A stretch of 64,000 nt of DNA from Entomortierella parvispora (taxonomy: Eukaryota > Mortierellomycota > Mortierellomycetes > Mortierellales > Mortierellaceae), in the NCBI GenBank assembly GCA_963573315.1, contig OY752151.1, positions 186,001-250,000 on the forward strand. The letters are read 5' to 3'. This document shows, in pieces, positions 21,315-31,900 of the stretch. The notes beneath the pieces were generated by a model, which saw nothing but the letters and a program-made list of their open reading frames with translations, had not been told where the DNA came from and made no database searches. The first letter of the stretch is position 1. The number at the start of each line of letters is the position of its first letter. Made by a program: the position numbers and the translations under genes.

Positions 21315-21842
21315 TCAGGGCTGAGTTCTATACCAATGGATCCGTTCCCTGGTCTTGTAATCGATTCCTCGAGTCCAGTCATCCGGGAGGGCAGATCGAC
21401 AGGGTTGACACATGTGGATTTCCCAGCTCAGATTAAGTTCTTCCCCTTCATACAGTAACCCCGGTTTGTTCATCGATGGCATCGGTGCCATTGCCCGAGC
21501 CGGCCTAATACAACCAGAGCCATAGCGCCGGATCGGGGGCATACTGAAGCAGCTCTCACAGACATAGATACTGACAGCGCACATATAAAGCATGTAGGAT
21601 TTGCTTTCAGACGTATTCCCGAGTGTGCGAAGGCGGACCAAGTCGCCCTGTGGGTTGCTGTCAGCATTGTGAGCTTTCTTGAATATACGAGACCACACTG
21701 ACAGTGAGGACACAATCGCATTGAAATTCTTGTTGACCATTGAGAGGCGAGAAAGTTGGGACGGATAGAGGCCATCAAAGATCCGTTGCCAAACCTCGAG
21801 AGGAATACGCTCATCTAAAGGAATATTCTTGGTGGCGGTCAT
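21315..21842 (-). CDS. F-box-like protein with CxxC pairs, paralog B
   Basis: One exon, 175 residues, paralogous over the whole length to the gene at 15192-15722. The F-box part reads PLEVWQRIFDGLYPSQLSRL then MVNKNFNAIV near residues 14-50. It keeps the SKSYMLYMCA segment, the pairs CESC and CQPC, and the end WYRTQP. The loop between the cysteine pairs differs most, as expected for a substrate-recognition part. Likely an SCF adaptor; substrate unknown. AATAAA at 21297-21302 lies just past the stop, which supports the short 3' end. Confidence 0.7.
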   Translation of the reverse strand: MTATKNIPLDERIPLEVWQRIFDGLYPSQLSRLSMVNKNFNAIVSSLSVWSRIFKKAHNADSNPQGDLVRLRTLGNTSESKSYMLYMCAVSIYVCESCFSMPPIRRYGSGCIRPARAMAPMPSMNKPGLLYEGEELNLSWEIHMCQPCRSALPDDWTRGIDYKTRERIHWYRTQP

Positions 21843-22259
21843 GGTGCTCGCTATTCAATGGTGCAGGAAGAAAATACGTGAGATGAAGAAAGGAAGAAGA
21901 GAGAGAGCGTGACGAAGGCTGCGAAAGTCAGATGCTTCACCTTGCTCAAATTGGGCAGTGTAAAGAGCAATAAAAACCGAAAAAAAAAAAAAAAAAAAAA
22001 AAAAAGACAGCAACAAACAACCACTGAAAGCGGCGGAACGATTTCGAATGGTAGCACAAAGTCTTGAGGTGCTCAACCCTGTAGGGATGATTCATCAGGG
22101 ATAAACATAAAGGAACATAGACCAAGCCCTGATAGCAAAGACTCGGCGCGAAACGTTTAACCAAGAGTGCAATTTTTGGGGATGGCACAAAGTCCATCCC
22201 CTCTTTTTATGAAAAAATATTTGAGCGAGAGCCAGTGGCCCTTCATTCTCATCCTGTCA
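21843..22259. other. Intergenic with A-run of 26
   Basis: Promoter side of F-box paralog B and 3' side of the V-ATPase gene. An A run of 26 lies at 21980-22005. No gene is seen. Confidence 0.5.
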
Positions 22260-25200
22260 TTAGTTGGCCTCCTTGTCCGACAACACAGCCGCAAACGAAA
22301 AAGGCTCAAAGGCATAACCAGTTCCCTGATAGAACTTGTTGTTGAACTCAACCCAGTGCAGACGCAAAGCATGCAGGAAAGCAGAGAGACCCTCCATTCC
22401 GATCAAAATTCCGATCGTAAGCGTGAACCAGAGCGAGAACATGAAGATGGTCGCACATGCACCCACGACTCCACTGAACTTCCATGCCATGCCCAACGTC
22501 ATGGTCCACAGCACCTCAGACAGCTGGGCGTGGGCCAACGACAGAGCCCACAGACGCAAATACGAGGCGGTGTTGGAGATGCATCCAAGACAGAAATCGA
22601 TAGTGTGGATAACTTGATGAATCAGTTCTTCCGAGAATTCAAACTCTTCGCCATGCTCTCCTTCATGTTCTTCGGCCACAACAGCGCCTCCAGCTTCGTC
22701 CGATTGGTTGCTGTCGGTACTGATGCGAACATGGTGTTCCGAAGGGAGATGATATCCCATAGAGCGAGCCTTGTTGTGTTCCCACTTGAGGTAGTAAGGC
22801 TTTAAAAACAACATCCAGGGAATGCAGATGAACGCCAAGAGAACCAACAGTCCTTGCACAAATCCCTATATAAAAAAAATTCAATAGAGAATAAAAGAGT
22901 TAACGACGATGCCCAGCGGCGAAGGCACAGAAAGAAAAAAAAAAGTCGTCTGCTTTACCTGTCCTGGATACAGCTTATCGCCCTCAGCGACCTTGCCCGG
23001 GCTCAAGAACATGTAGATCATGGTGTTCAGCAAACTTGGAGGGGAGTTGTGGATCGCGTGACCTGCGGCATCAGTCTCGTTCCAGTCCACAGTCCACTTG
23101 TAGGTGATCATCATGATAAGATAACCAAACAGGCACTGCATGAACAGCATCTGTGGAATGAATCCACCGATAATATCAATGGGCTTGCGGAAGAACTTGG
23201 CGTTGTAGTAGACCATGCAGATTCCGAACGACATGTGGATAACTCCAAGGATGACTGACATCTTCATCTTGTACGAGTTGGTGAAAAGCAGGTAATTTTC
23301 AGTTCCGTGCCAAGCGTAGTCAATGCCAAAAGGATAAGTGTGTCCATTGGGCTGAGCAATAACTAGGTCACCAGTCTTGTAACCTTCAGGAAGGGTGAAC
23401 ACCCATCCAGTCTGGAAGAATGGCAGAACACGAGAGAAAATATCGTTGTACATCATTCCGGTAAAGATTGAGAAGGCTCCCATAAGAAGGACAATATAGC
23501 GACCACCATAGACCATACCAAACATCTAATCAAACACATGCAAAGAGGTTAGTGAGATTAGTTACAAAACAATAAAAAGTGTCGAACTACTGTTCACGGG
23601 GTGCCTTACCTCTCCATCAACACTAGCAAGCTTGCGTTCATTCAATACGAGATAAAGACCCGCCAAGAAGACCAGGAATCCATGTCCAACATCACCGAAC
23701 ATGACGGCGAAAAGGAAAGGGAACGAGATCACCGTGAAGAGACCAGGGTTCACTTCGCGGTAGCGGGCCATACCATAGGCATCCACAATAGCCTGGAATC
23801 CAGCCGTGAACTTGTTGGTCTTGTGATACGTTGGTGGCTCCTTATGGGTGCGGAGCTCATTCAAGATGGAAGGCACCATTGACCCCGATCGCTCAGTCAC
23901 ACCACGAAGGGCGGTCTGGATAGTGTTGATTTCGTTGGTTGGGCACCAACCCTCCGCAATTAAACACTTGCGGTTGATGTCATAGTTGAACTGGTTCATG
24001 GTGTGGTAGGTTGCCTTTTCTTTCTTTACAATAGTCATCCACGCAGTCAAGTTTTCAGAGATGCGCATCAGCTCGAGTCGACGGGTTTGAGTGGTGTTGA
24101 CTAGAACAGAGTTGAACTCTTCAATGTGTCGAAGGACATCCAGGAGTGCTTCGCGACGACGGTCAGAGGACGAGTCGATAGGGTACAAAGTAGCTCCCAA
24201 AGACTCGGCAATCTTTTTGATCTTTGCAAGGATCTCCCGACCGTGGGCAAAGATAATGAACACATTCTTCTCCACAAGTGCATCCGTAGAAGGGTCAACG
24301 ATGGGCTCTTCAATCTCGGCCGTGTTCATGTACAAGTTTCCGCGTAGCGATCGCCAAAGGATTCGCTCGAATGTTTGCATCTTGTGGCGGGGGATAACAC
24401 CAGTGACATTACCAAGAGTAAGACCAGCATTCTGAGCCTCCTGAGAAGGGCCAGTCTCCAGATCATCCAGGAGGGGGACGCTTGGCTCGTCGAAAGAGTG
24501 ACGGATATCGTCTTGGTGGGAGGCAGCCTACATCAGCAAAGAAAGGACAGAAAGTCACTGTTAGCAAGTTATATCTCTCGAGAGTCTTGTTTAACAAGGA
24601 ATTGGAAGAAGTAAAAGGTCATACCTCCTGGAAAAAATCCGCGGTCTCACGCAAGACATGCTTGAGTTCAATGAGCTCCAAGGATCGACGCTCCATGTTC
24701 TCGCGCGAGTTGTTCATCTGCTGCAAACGGGTTTCGTGCTCGGAGAGGCGCTCCTCCAGATCATCCAGCTCCTGGCGAGAGCGGGCACGGGACAGGTAGT
24801 TTACAGGGACGGATGCGCGGATCGGGATCTCTGCTTTCTCGATCTGGGAGGTGAAGAAGCCTAAGATTGAAAGGGGGAGAGGGCGACGCGAGGATGGTAA
24901 GCATGGTGCAATCTTGAGTAGCGTGGACGGCAAAAAAAGTCAACGTGACACCCAGCTGAACAAGGTCCAGACGACACTGCTGATTGACAGAAAGCACTTA
25001 CGCAGCTGGCGCTCCATCTCATCAAAGCGTCGGATTTCACTGACAAAAGCACGTTGGAAAGCATTCACGTCGGGGTTCAGCTAAAGAGCAGCATAGCAAA
25101 GGGACAGCAGCAAAGGGCATGGCAAAAAGAGGACATTGTCGCGTCAGCAATCTGAGCAGCTCGTTTCTTGTGCATGTTGCCTTCTCTTTCTTTCTCTTAC

Positions 25201-25323
25201 ATCGCGGAACTGCACAAGACCGAGCTCGCCAAGCTCCGAGACGGTGGGCTGGGCAACTTCAGCAGGAATGTACAGCTGGATCAGGGACATTTCCTCCGAA
25301 CGGAAGAAAGTGGACTCTGACAT
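22260..25323 (-). CDS. VPH1: V-type proton ATPase subunit a
   Basis: Six exons (25201-25323, 25002-25080, 24625-24860, 23610-24527, 22959-23525, 22260-22865) join to 842 residues, the usual length. Subunit a carries protons across the vacuolar/Golgi membrane within the Vo sector. The N-terminal half is the cytosolic arm, starting [14 protein letters not shown] and LGLVQFRD; the second half has about eight membrane helices. The [20 protein letters not shown] stretch in exon 6 holds the essential proton-path arginine (equivalent to yeast Vph1 Arg735). The start at 25323 matches family N-termini; an upstream in-frame ATG at 25356 is less likely. A single gene cannot be assigned to the vacuolar (VPH1) or Golgi (STV1) form from sequence alone. 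Introns are 84-141 nt. Confidence 0.96.
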
Positions 25324-25703
25324 GGCGGTGGATGTCGACTGGCCAAGAAAGGTCAAGGGTTAAAAAGAGGAAAGACACAAAGGTACAGGGGGGAGATTAA
25401 CGCGTGGAATATCTCTTTTCGCAATCAAAACGAATGCGAAGGAGACGAGAAAGGGAAAGGATTGTCGAGTCGCGCGGGAGGGGAAGGAGGAGGAGGGATA
25501 ACGACAACGACAGCGACACGGAGAGGGGCAGGAACGAGACGGACAAGGAACAAATCACTGGGTCATGGACACATGATGCGACATGCAGTGACTTGTTGTT
25601 ACTCGTGCGACCATCGACTTTACCGTGCATCACGGTATTTTTGGGACTGCATTTATTTCGCTATGTACAAGGTGTCTTTCAGAGGGTGGACGAGCACTCT
25701 TCC
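25324..25703. other. Intergenic between V-ATPase a and the tetraspan gene
   Basis: Promoter region of the V-ATPase gene, purine-rich on the plus strand at about 25430-25500. No gene or clear regulatory site is seen. Confidence 0.4.
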
Positions 25704-26496
25704 TTACTCCAAGGCAATGGCTCCCTGGGTGCCATAGCGAGCAAACAGGGTCACTCCAATAGCCAGCAGAACTGCCAATCCCCAAGAGACGTTGGTAAAG
25801 ATAAAAGATGGGCCGTAGTGATGATACGCAAACATGGCCGAGTTTTGGGTGGTGTGGGCGATCAGAGCCATGGCCACGACTTGAAGTCCAGCTTCATACA
25901 AGAGGAATAGGAGAGCAGGAGGGTGGATGAGTAAAGGGAGTAGGAAAGACATCCCGGTGAAATGGTAATGATACGATATGACGTAATTTTGGAAAATCCT
26001 TACCAAAGACGCCAACAGGACCAAGGACATACTTCCAGCCGTTGGCGTGCCAGCGGTCGCCAGCATAGAGCACAGTGCCCAAAAGCGCCAAGACCCAAAG
26101 GCCAACAATAGAAGAGGCCACGGCCATTCCGGCAGCGACACGCCACTCCAGACAGAGGTTCACCCAGTGACCCGATTTCTCGCCAAAGGAGTTCTTGTCA
26201 TGGTCACAGTCGCCCCAGGACTTTTGAGGGAATCGTCGGCAATCACCTGTGAGGGTGGAGCATTTTTGAAAGAGACCATAGTTGGCCTCTGTGTGGTAGG
26301 GCTCGGGGCCCTTGAACTGAACCCTTTTTGCAAGAAATAAAAATAAAGGTCAGCTCCAAGAGATAAACACGCCAAGGCTTGAGCATCACAACAGATCAAA
26401 GCCGTACCACTTTGGATCAAAGAGCGAGGCGAGCTGGAAACCAAAAGTGACCAAGAAGAGGGCTGTGGTGGCGATATAGGCGTTTCGAGTAGGCAT
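25704..26496 (-). CDS. Claudin/PMP22-like tetraspan membrane protein
   Basis: Three exons (26408-26496, 26004-26323, 25704-25891) join to 198 residues. Four hydrophobic helices are visible: one near residues 10-26, one near 98-120, one near 140-155 and one near 172-190. The first extracellular loop contains W..., YGLFQKC and a second Cys eight residues on, which resembles the W-GLW-C-C signature of the claudin/PMP22/EMP superfamily; fungi have relatives such as SUR7/PalI types. A role in plasma-membrane domains, pH sensing or stress is possible, but the family link is inferred from topology and a loose motif. All three joints keep frame and cross conserved hydrophobic segments. It shares a divergent promoter with the gene at 27183. 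Confidence 0.75.
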
Positions 26497-27182
26497 GGTG
26501 AAGAAGGGGGGCTTTTTTAAATGAGAAGAGGAAGGGAATCAAAGAATGAATGAATAGGAATGGCGATAAGAGAAAGTGAGCAAAGAGCAAATACGCAAAG
26601 AAGAAGAAGAAGCCGTTGGGGGGAGGAAAGGAGAATGGTCCAAACGCACGGTGGTGCGTGTGCAGAATGCATGAAAAAAGACTCGCACACCGCACACTGC
26701 CCACTGGACACTGCGAGTCTGCGATCATGATGACACGAACGGGATCCCAGTGTGTGCCAGCCTGCACCTGACGACGGGTCGGTCGCGTGACAGGCTGTGT
26801 TTCCCCCACGCGCAGCGCCTGGCTGGGTGTGCTTGGGCGTGTTTCGAACGGCCCTTCTTTTTTTTTTTTTTTTTTCCTATATCTCTCTCTCTTTTCACTT
26901 CTTTCTTTATTCCGCAGGAGAAGGCTATTCTTATGCGTGCATGCCCTCTCCTCCGTCCAGGACGCGTTCGTCGGCAGTGTGCGCTTGGACGCGTTCATGG
27001 TCCAACAGATCCACGACCTTCTTGGCGCAAATGGTGAGCTCAGGTGGGCTGTTGCACTGCCTCTTGGCATCAAGAGTCTGCGCCGTCATTTTTAAAGAGA
27101 AATCTCCGCTCTTTCTTGATTTCGCTGTTCCAGTCGCACTCTTCCTTTCTCTCTCCTCCATCCTTTATACCCACCCTTCGTC
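26497..27182. promoter_or_regulatory. Divergent promoter, tetraspan and duplicated-module genes
   Basis: A 686-bp region with a T run of 18 at 26858-26875 and C/T-rich leaders on both sides. Frames such as 26417-27073 minus and 26797-27186 plus cross this region but are low-complexity and lack protein features. Confidence 0.45.
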
Positions 27183-28328
27183 ATGAAAGGCAACACACCA
27201 TGGGCCGCTGTTGAACAGGAACCGGCGCCCCCATCCTACAACACCCTTCCTCAGGTGCAGACACCTATTCAGTCAGAGACGCCTGTTCGAAATAACTCGA
27301 TCTCCTCGGCCAGCCAAACGAGGCCGAGGACCTTGGCGCCCAGTGTTAGCTCAGACTCGTTCAGTGAAAACAATGGATACCACCTGCAGCACGCCAGCAG
27401 TTTGGGTACTATTTCAGACCATCACGTCATGGCTTTCCCTGCGACAACGACCTCGGCCTCATTTTCCAACAGGAGCGTCAGGATCAGCACTGTGGCCTTG
27501 GCAGGAAAGGACAAGATCCGACTTATCGGAACGCCTGCGTATCTTACATCAGAGCTTCGCATGGCCATCCAGTTGAGCTGGGGTACGATTCAGCGCGAGT
27601 CCAGTTATGCCGGTTCGCACGAGTTCAAGTTGACAGGCAATCCCTGGGGTGCTTCTCCTGGTCCAGACCTGGTACGATCGCAGAGGCTGATTCTTGGAAT
27701 CTTGGAGGCAATGGCCCGAATGGGCTGGGATTTGGTCCTGTCCACAGACATCTCCCAGAGGCAGCGTGACCAGGATACTCTCTACTTTGAGCAAAATACA
27801 ACCATCGCAAACGAAGATCCCAACGGTGGAGATGGCACAAAGGCTCCTTCAAGGCCAGTCAACGTGGAAATGTTTGCAGTCTGTTTCCACAAATCTGACA
27901 AGATCAGAGTCTTGGCAATGGCTGTACCCCAAGCTCAGAAGGTGACAGCTCTGGTGAAACAGGCTGTTCTTTCTCAATGGAAATATAAGTATGTGAGGAA
28001 CAGCCATAAACAGTTTTTTTTTCTTACTGTTGTGGGCTTTTTGGAGAAAAGAAGTGCACTGACCCTCATTTCTTGACTTGACTGTCTTTGTTGTAGAATT
28101 CAGCGGGAGCGCGATTACTGCGGTGCTTTTGAACTCAAGTTGCAAGGGAACCCGTTTTGGTCTGGCGGTGAAGAGTTTGTACAAGGCCGAATGGTACTGG
28201 CGCAGATGCTGGCCAACTTCCGAGCAGAAGGATACCGGGTGTATGGCTCTGTGTGCATTGGTCCAGGAAGCGACGATGACCAGGTTGACTTTTGGATTTT
28301 CCGTCGAGCAGACCTTTATTGGTCTTAA
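27183..28328 (+). CDS. Unknown conserved-looking protein with two copies of a ~70-residue module
   Basis: Two exons, 27183-27988 and 28097-28328, join to 345 residues. The first 110 residues are Pro/Ser/Thr-rich and probably disordered. Two similar modules follow, at about 132-200 and 268-342. Both open with IQRE, then an aromatic/Cys-Gly pair, then F(E/K)LKLxGNP(W/F), a helix with R-M/L-x-L, and a beta-like end with a GxDLVLS/GYRVYGS element. The spliced joint falls just before the second module. The duplication suggests a pseudo-symmetric fold. There is no signal peptide or membrane segment, so it is likely cytosolic or nuclear. I do not recognise a named family. Confidence 0.75.
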
Positions 28329-28983
28329 AAGTAGATTTGCGAAAGATAGGATGCGGGATAGTCAATAATAATATCAGGGAAGGGATATGCATGTTACTAC
28401 GACTTCAGGTTAAGAATACAGCGGAAGCTCTGAACCCATGCCCTCTTCCAGAGAGGCTGGGCGCAAATTCAACCCTGGTGTTCTCCTGGTTCATGCGCCA
28501 ATTTCGGTTCTCAGAGATCGAATACAAGATATGGTAAAAGGTGAAGTAAGGAACAGCATACGCGCAAACTGGTTCCAGGAGTGGGCTAGCAACGAGTTTG
28601 AACCTGGGGAGTTCAGTGGATCTCCTTGAAGACGGCGGCTGTGCCCGCTTAAGGGTATACACGGCGCCAGAGCCCCTTCCTCAGATGAGGCATGCCGCGA
28701 ACACATGCATCCGTTCATTCATCCCCGCTCCAGGTCAAGACGGATGGACACCTAGCCCTCACCTGCGCCCTTTTTCTCTTCCCCCGAACAAACGCACCCA
28801 AACAATCGCTCTACATCCGCATCCCATTGGAGCATAACTTTCATCGGAGGTAGACTAGCCTGATCGCTTGCTCGCCGCAACTGATCGTTCTTGTTCCATT
28901 CATGCAAACATGAATGCATCTCACAAGAATGCATCTCTAACATCTAGGTCTCTCTCTGAACAGGAACCATCTAGCACCAAGGC
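28329..28983. other. Intergenic, promoter of the golgin gene
   Basis: Includes a pair of ATGCATCTC words near 28915-28936. No gene is supported; the overlapping short frames carry no motifs. Confidence 0.45.
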
Positions 28984-31900
28984 ATGTTCTCATCTTTCAA
29001 GGACAAGCTCAATACGGGCTTGACCTCGATTCAGGAGAAGGGAATCGCTGCCGCCAACGCCGCCACTACAGCCGCAGTTGCTGCAGCCGAAGCCGCCAAC
29101 AAAGCCGCCAACTCTGGATCCAATAGCCCTGCTCAGCGACCCTCAGGTGACCATGCCTCAGGCTCGCACTATCCCGACCACCCGCTTCAGGATCCTTTGA
29201 ATGTCTCTCAATCGCCAGGCGGGCCTGGCTCACCCCAAAGAAACAGCATCGGAGGCGGAGGATCTGCCACGTCGCTATTCAGAAGGTCGCTGCAAACCCC
29301 GCGAAAGTCGGCCGATCTGATCAGCTTCGGATCGTCCCCACCATCGCCACCGCAACAGCCCTCCTCATCTTCTGGAACTGGAAATGCTGGCGCCTCAAGG
29401 AAGTTGTTGACGATGGTGAGGCAACTGACCTTAGATCCCATGCAGGAGAAGCCAGACAAACTCCAGCTTGAACAGGTCAGGTCCACAGAGCCAGGTGGTG
29501 CAGAGATGACAGATTCTCTAGTGGAGAAATTGGAGAGGTTGCAGCGTTATGAAGCGCGATTCCCAGGTACGGTCCAGGACAGCGCCTTCTGTGATACGTC
29601 TTTTCTGTGGTACTTTTGATGATGAACATTTGAACTTACAGTGCTATGCGCCTGTGGATGTCTTTAGATCTTGCCACGGCATTCAAGAGGTTGATCAGGG
29701 AAAAGCTCTCTATTGAAGCAGTCTTGAAAGCATCCACCCCCATTGAGGACCTATCGGATGTGGAGGCGTTGGAGGCTCATCTGAAAAACATGTCGTACAA
29801 AAGCGAGGTAGGGGTCAGGCTAGGAATGTCGGGCATATCTCTGCGCGATACTCATGCTTTGTTCTTTTCAACTAGGTGTCGATGCAAGAAATTAAGCGCC
29901 TCAACGATGAGCTTCGAGGTAAAGGTCTTTTGCAATTCCAAGACGTACAGGTTTGCACGTTATAATCAGTCTGTTATTAACATTGGTGTCCTTTTGTGAA
30001 ATGTTGCCCGAATAGATGCCGCCAAGCTGAAAGAGGTACATGTCTTGGAATCATCGTCGCAGTCCGAAATGATCGAGAATTTGCAGGATCAGCTTGCTGC
30101 AAAGACACAGGTAGAACACAATAGAAGACTGTAAAGGACGATGTTTGAAAGCAATTCTAACCTACTGTCGTTATGGTTTATTTTAGGAGATCGAGGGTCT
30201 TCAAAAGGCAGGACAGAATGATGAGCAAAAGGATGAGACCAAAGCAACGATAGCCAGACAACAGGATCGTATTGTGGAACTGGAAGGCCAGATCCAGAAC
30301 TTGGAAATGCAGCTCTCTTCAACTTCATCTGTGTCATCCACAGCTGAACCACTTTCCGCATCAGTGTCAGTCCCAGAAACAACGGCAGGATCATCTGCAC
30401 AAAACTCTGGATCTAGTTCTCCCACTCTCAAAGAGAAAAAGATCTCTGCTAAAGAACAGAAGAAGAAGGATTTGGCACTGAGGGAGCTCATGAGTCGGTT
30501 GGAGGCTGTTATGAAGGAGAAAAAGCAAGCCCAACAGGAACAAGAGCAGGCCGAGGTCAAACTTTTGCAACTTCAGCTTGATTTGGACAAGGAGGTCAAA
30601 GTTAAGAAGGAGATGGTGGAGAAGTTAGATGAGCTCCAAAAGAAGGTTGGAGAAATGGAAGAAAAGGCGCATGTCCAACAGGGGGCTACCAAGAAGAACA
30701 ACAAGGGTAAGAAGCCCTCCGCTAAAAACACCTCCAACTCTTCCAAGGATCAGGAAGATACTCTCGTCCCCGCCGGCTCCGCAACGGAACCAACAGATAA
30801 GAGTGAGAACGTCAAGTTGAAAGCGGCGCTGAAGATTGCCGCCTTGGAAGCCAGTGAGGCTCTTGAAAAGTTGTCCAAGTCCCAGGCAGAAGCAGATGCG
30901 GCACATCAGCGTGAGGCAGAAGCGAAACAAGCTATGGATGACGCACTTCAGAAGGAGGCCGAGGCAGTGAAGAAAGAGTCCGAGGCTCACAAGGCCAAAT
31001 TGGATGCCGAAACATCCCTTAAGGCAGCTCAGGATTCCTTGTCGGCTCTTCAGACATCCAGTCAACATTCCGAGAAAGAAATCAAGATTGCTAAAGCACA
31101 GATTAAGGAACTTCAAAAACTCGAGGGAGCGCACTCAGAAACGAAGGAACAGCTATCAAAGGCGCAAAAGGAGATCGAGTCGACTCGCCAGGAGAGAGCT
31201 GAAGCTCAAGCTTTGCTGGACGATCAGGTCGCAAAGTCCAAGGAAATCGAAGAGCGTCTGGATCAGGAGAAGAAGGCTGCTGAGATTCTTCAGGCCAATA
31301 GCCAAAAGCTTTTGGAAGAACGAGAGGAGGAACTGAAGAAACTTCAGGATGAAAAGCAGACGTTACAGCAGGAAATCGAATCGCTCAAGAACAATCAGAA
31401 CGAGGCCAGCGACTCTGCCAAGAAGACATCGCAGGAGCTCACGCTGTTGCAGGATGAAGTTGTCAAGAAAGAGAACACTCTTTCGACGATGACGCAGGAG
31501 CTGAAGGACGTGAGAAGCCAATTGAACGCTAGCGCCGAACTTTCTGACCAAGTGGCAGCCCTTACCGCTCAGGTTACCCAAAAAGAGGCACAGATTGAGG
31601 CGGACCGTGAGAAGATTGCAGCGGCCACAGCCGACATGGAACAACTCCGTGCCGCAACCAAGGAGGCTGAGCAAAAAATCCATGGTCTTCAACAGGCTAA
31701 GGACGAGCTTCAAAAGGATTTAGAAGGAAAAATATCTGCTGGTGTCACACAGCTGGAAGCCAAGACACAGGAAGCGGACGATCTCCAAAGCGCAGTTGAC
31801 GAACTTAACCAGGAAAAGGACGATATCTTGTCAAAGCTTGCTGTTGTACAGGAAAAGGAACAGATCCGGGTGAAGAAGATCCAATCTCTCGAAGACGAAT

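Noticed and set aside
26417..27073. Minus-strand frame of 218 codons over the tetraspan promoter
   Set aside because: Crosses exon 1 of the tetraspan gene in a wrong frame and a T-run; low complexity.
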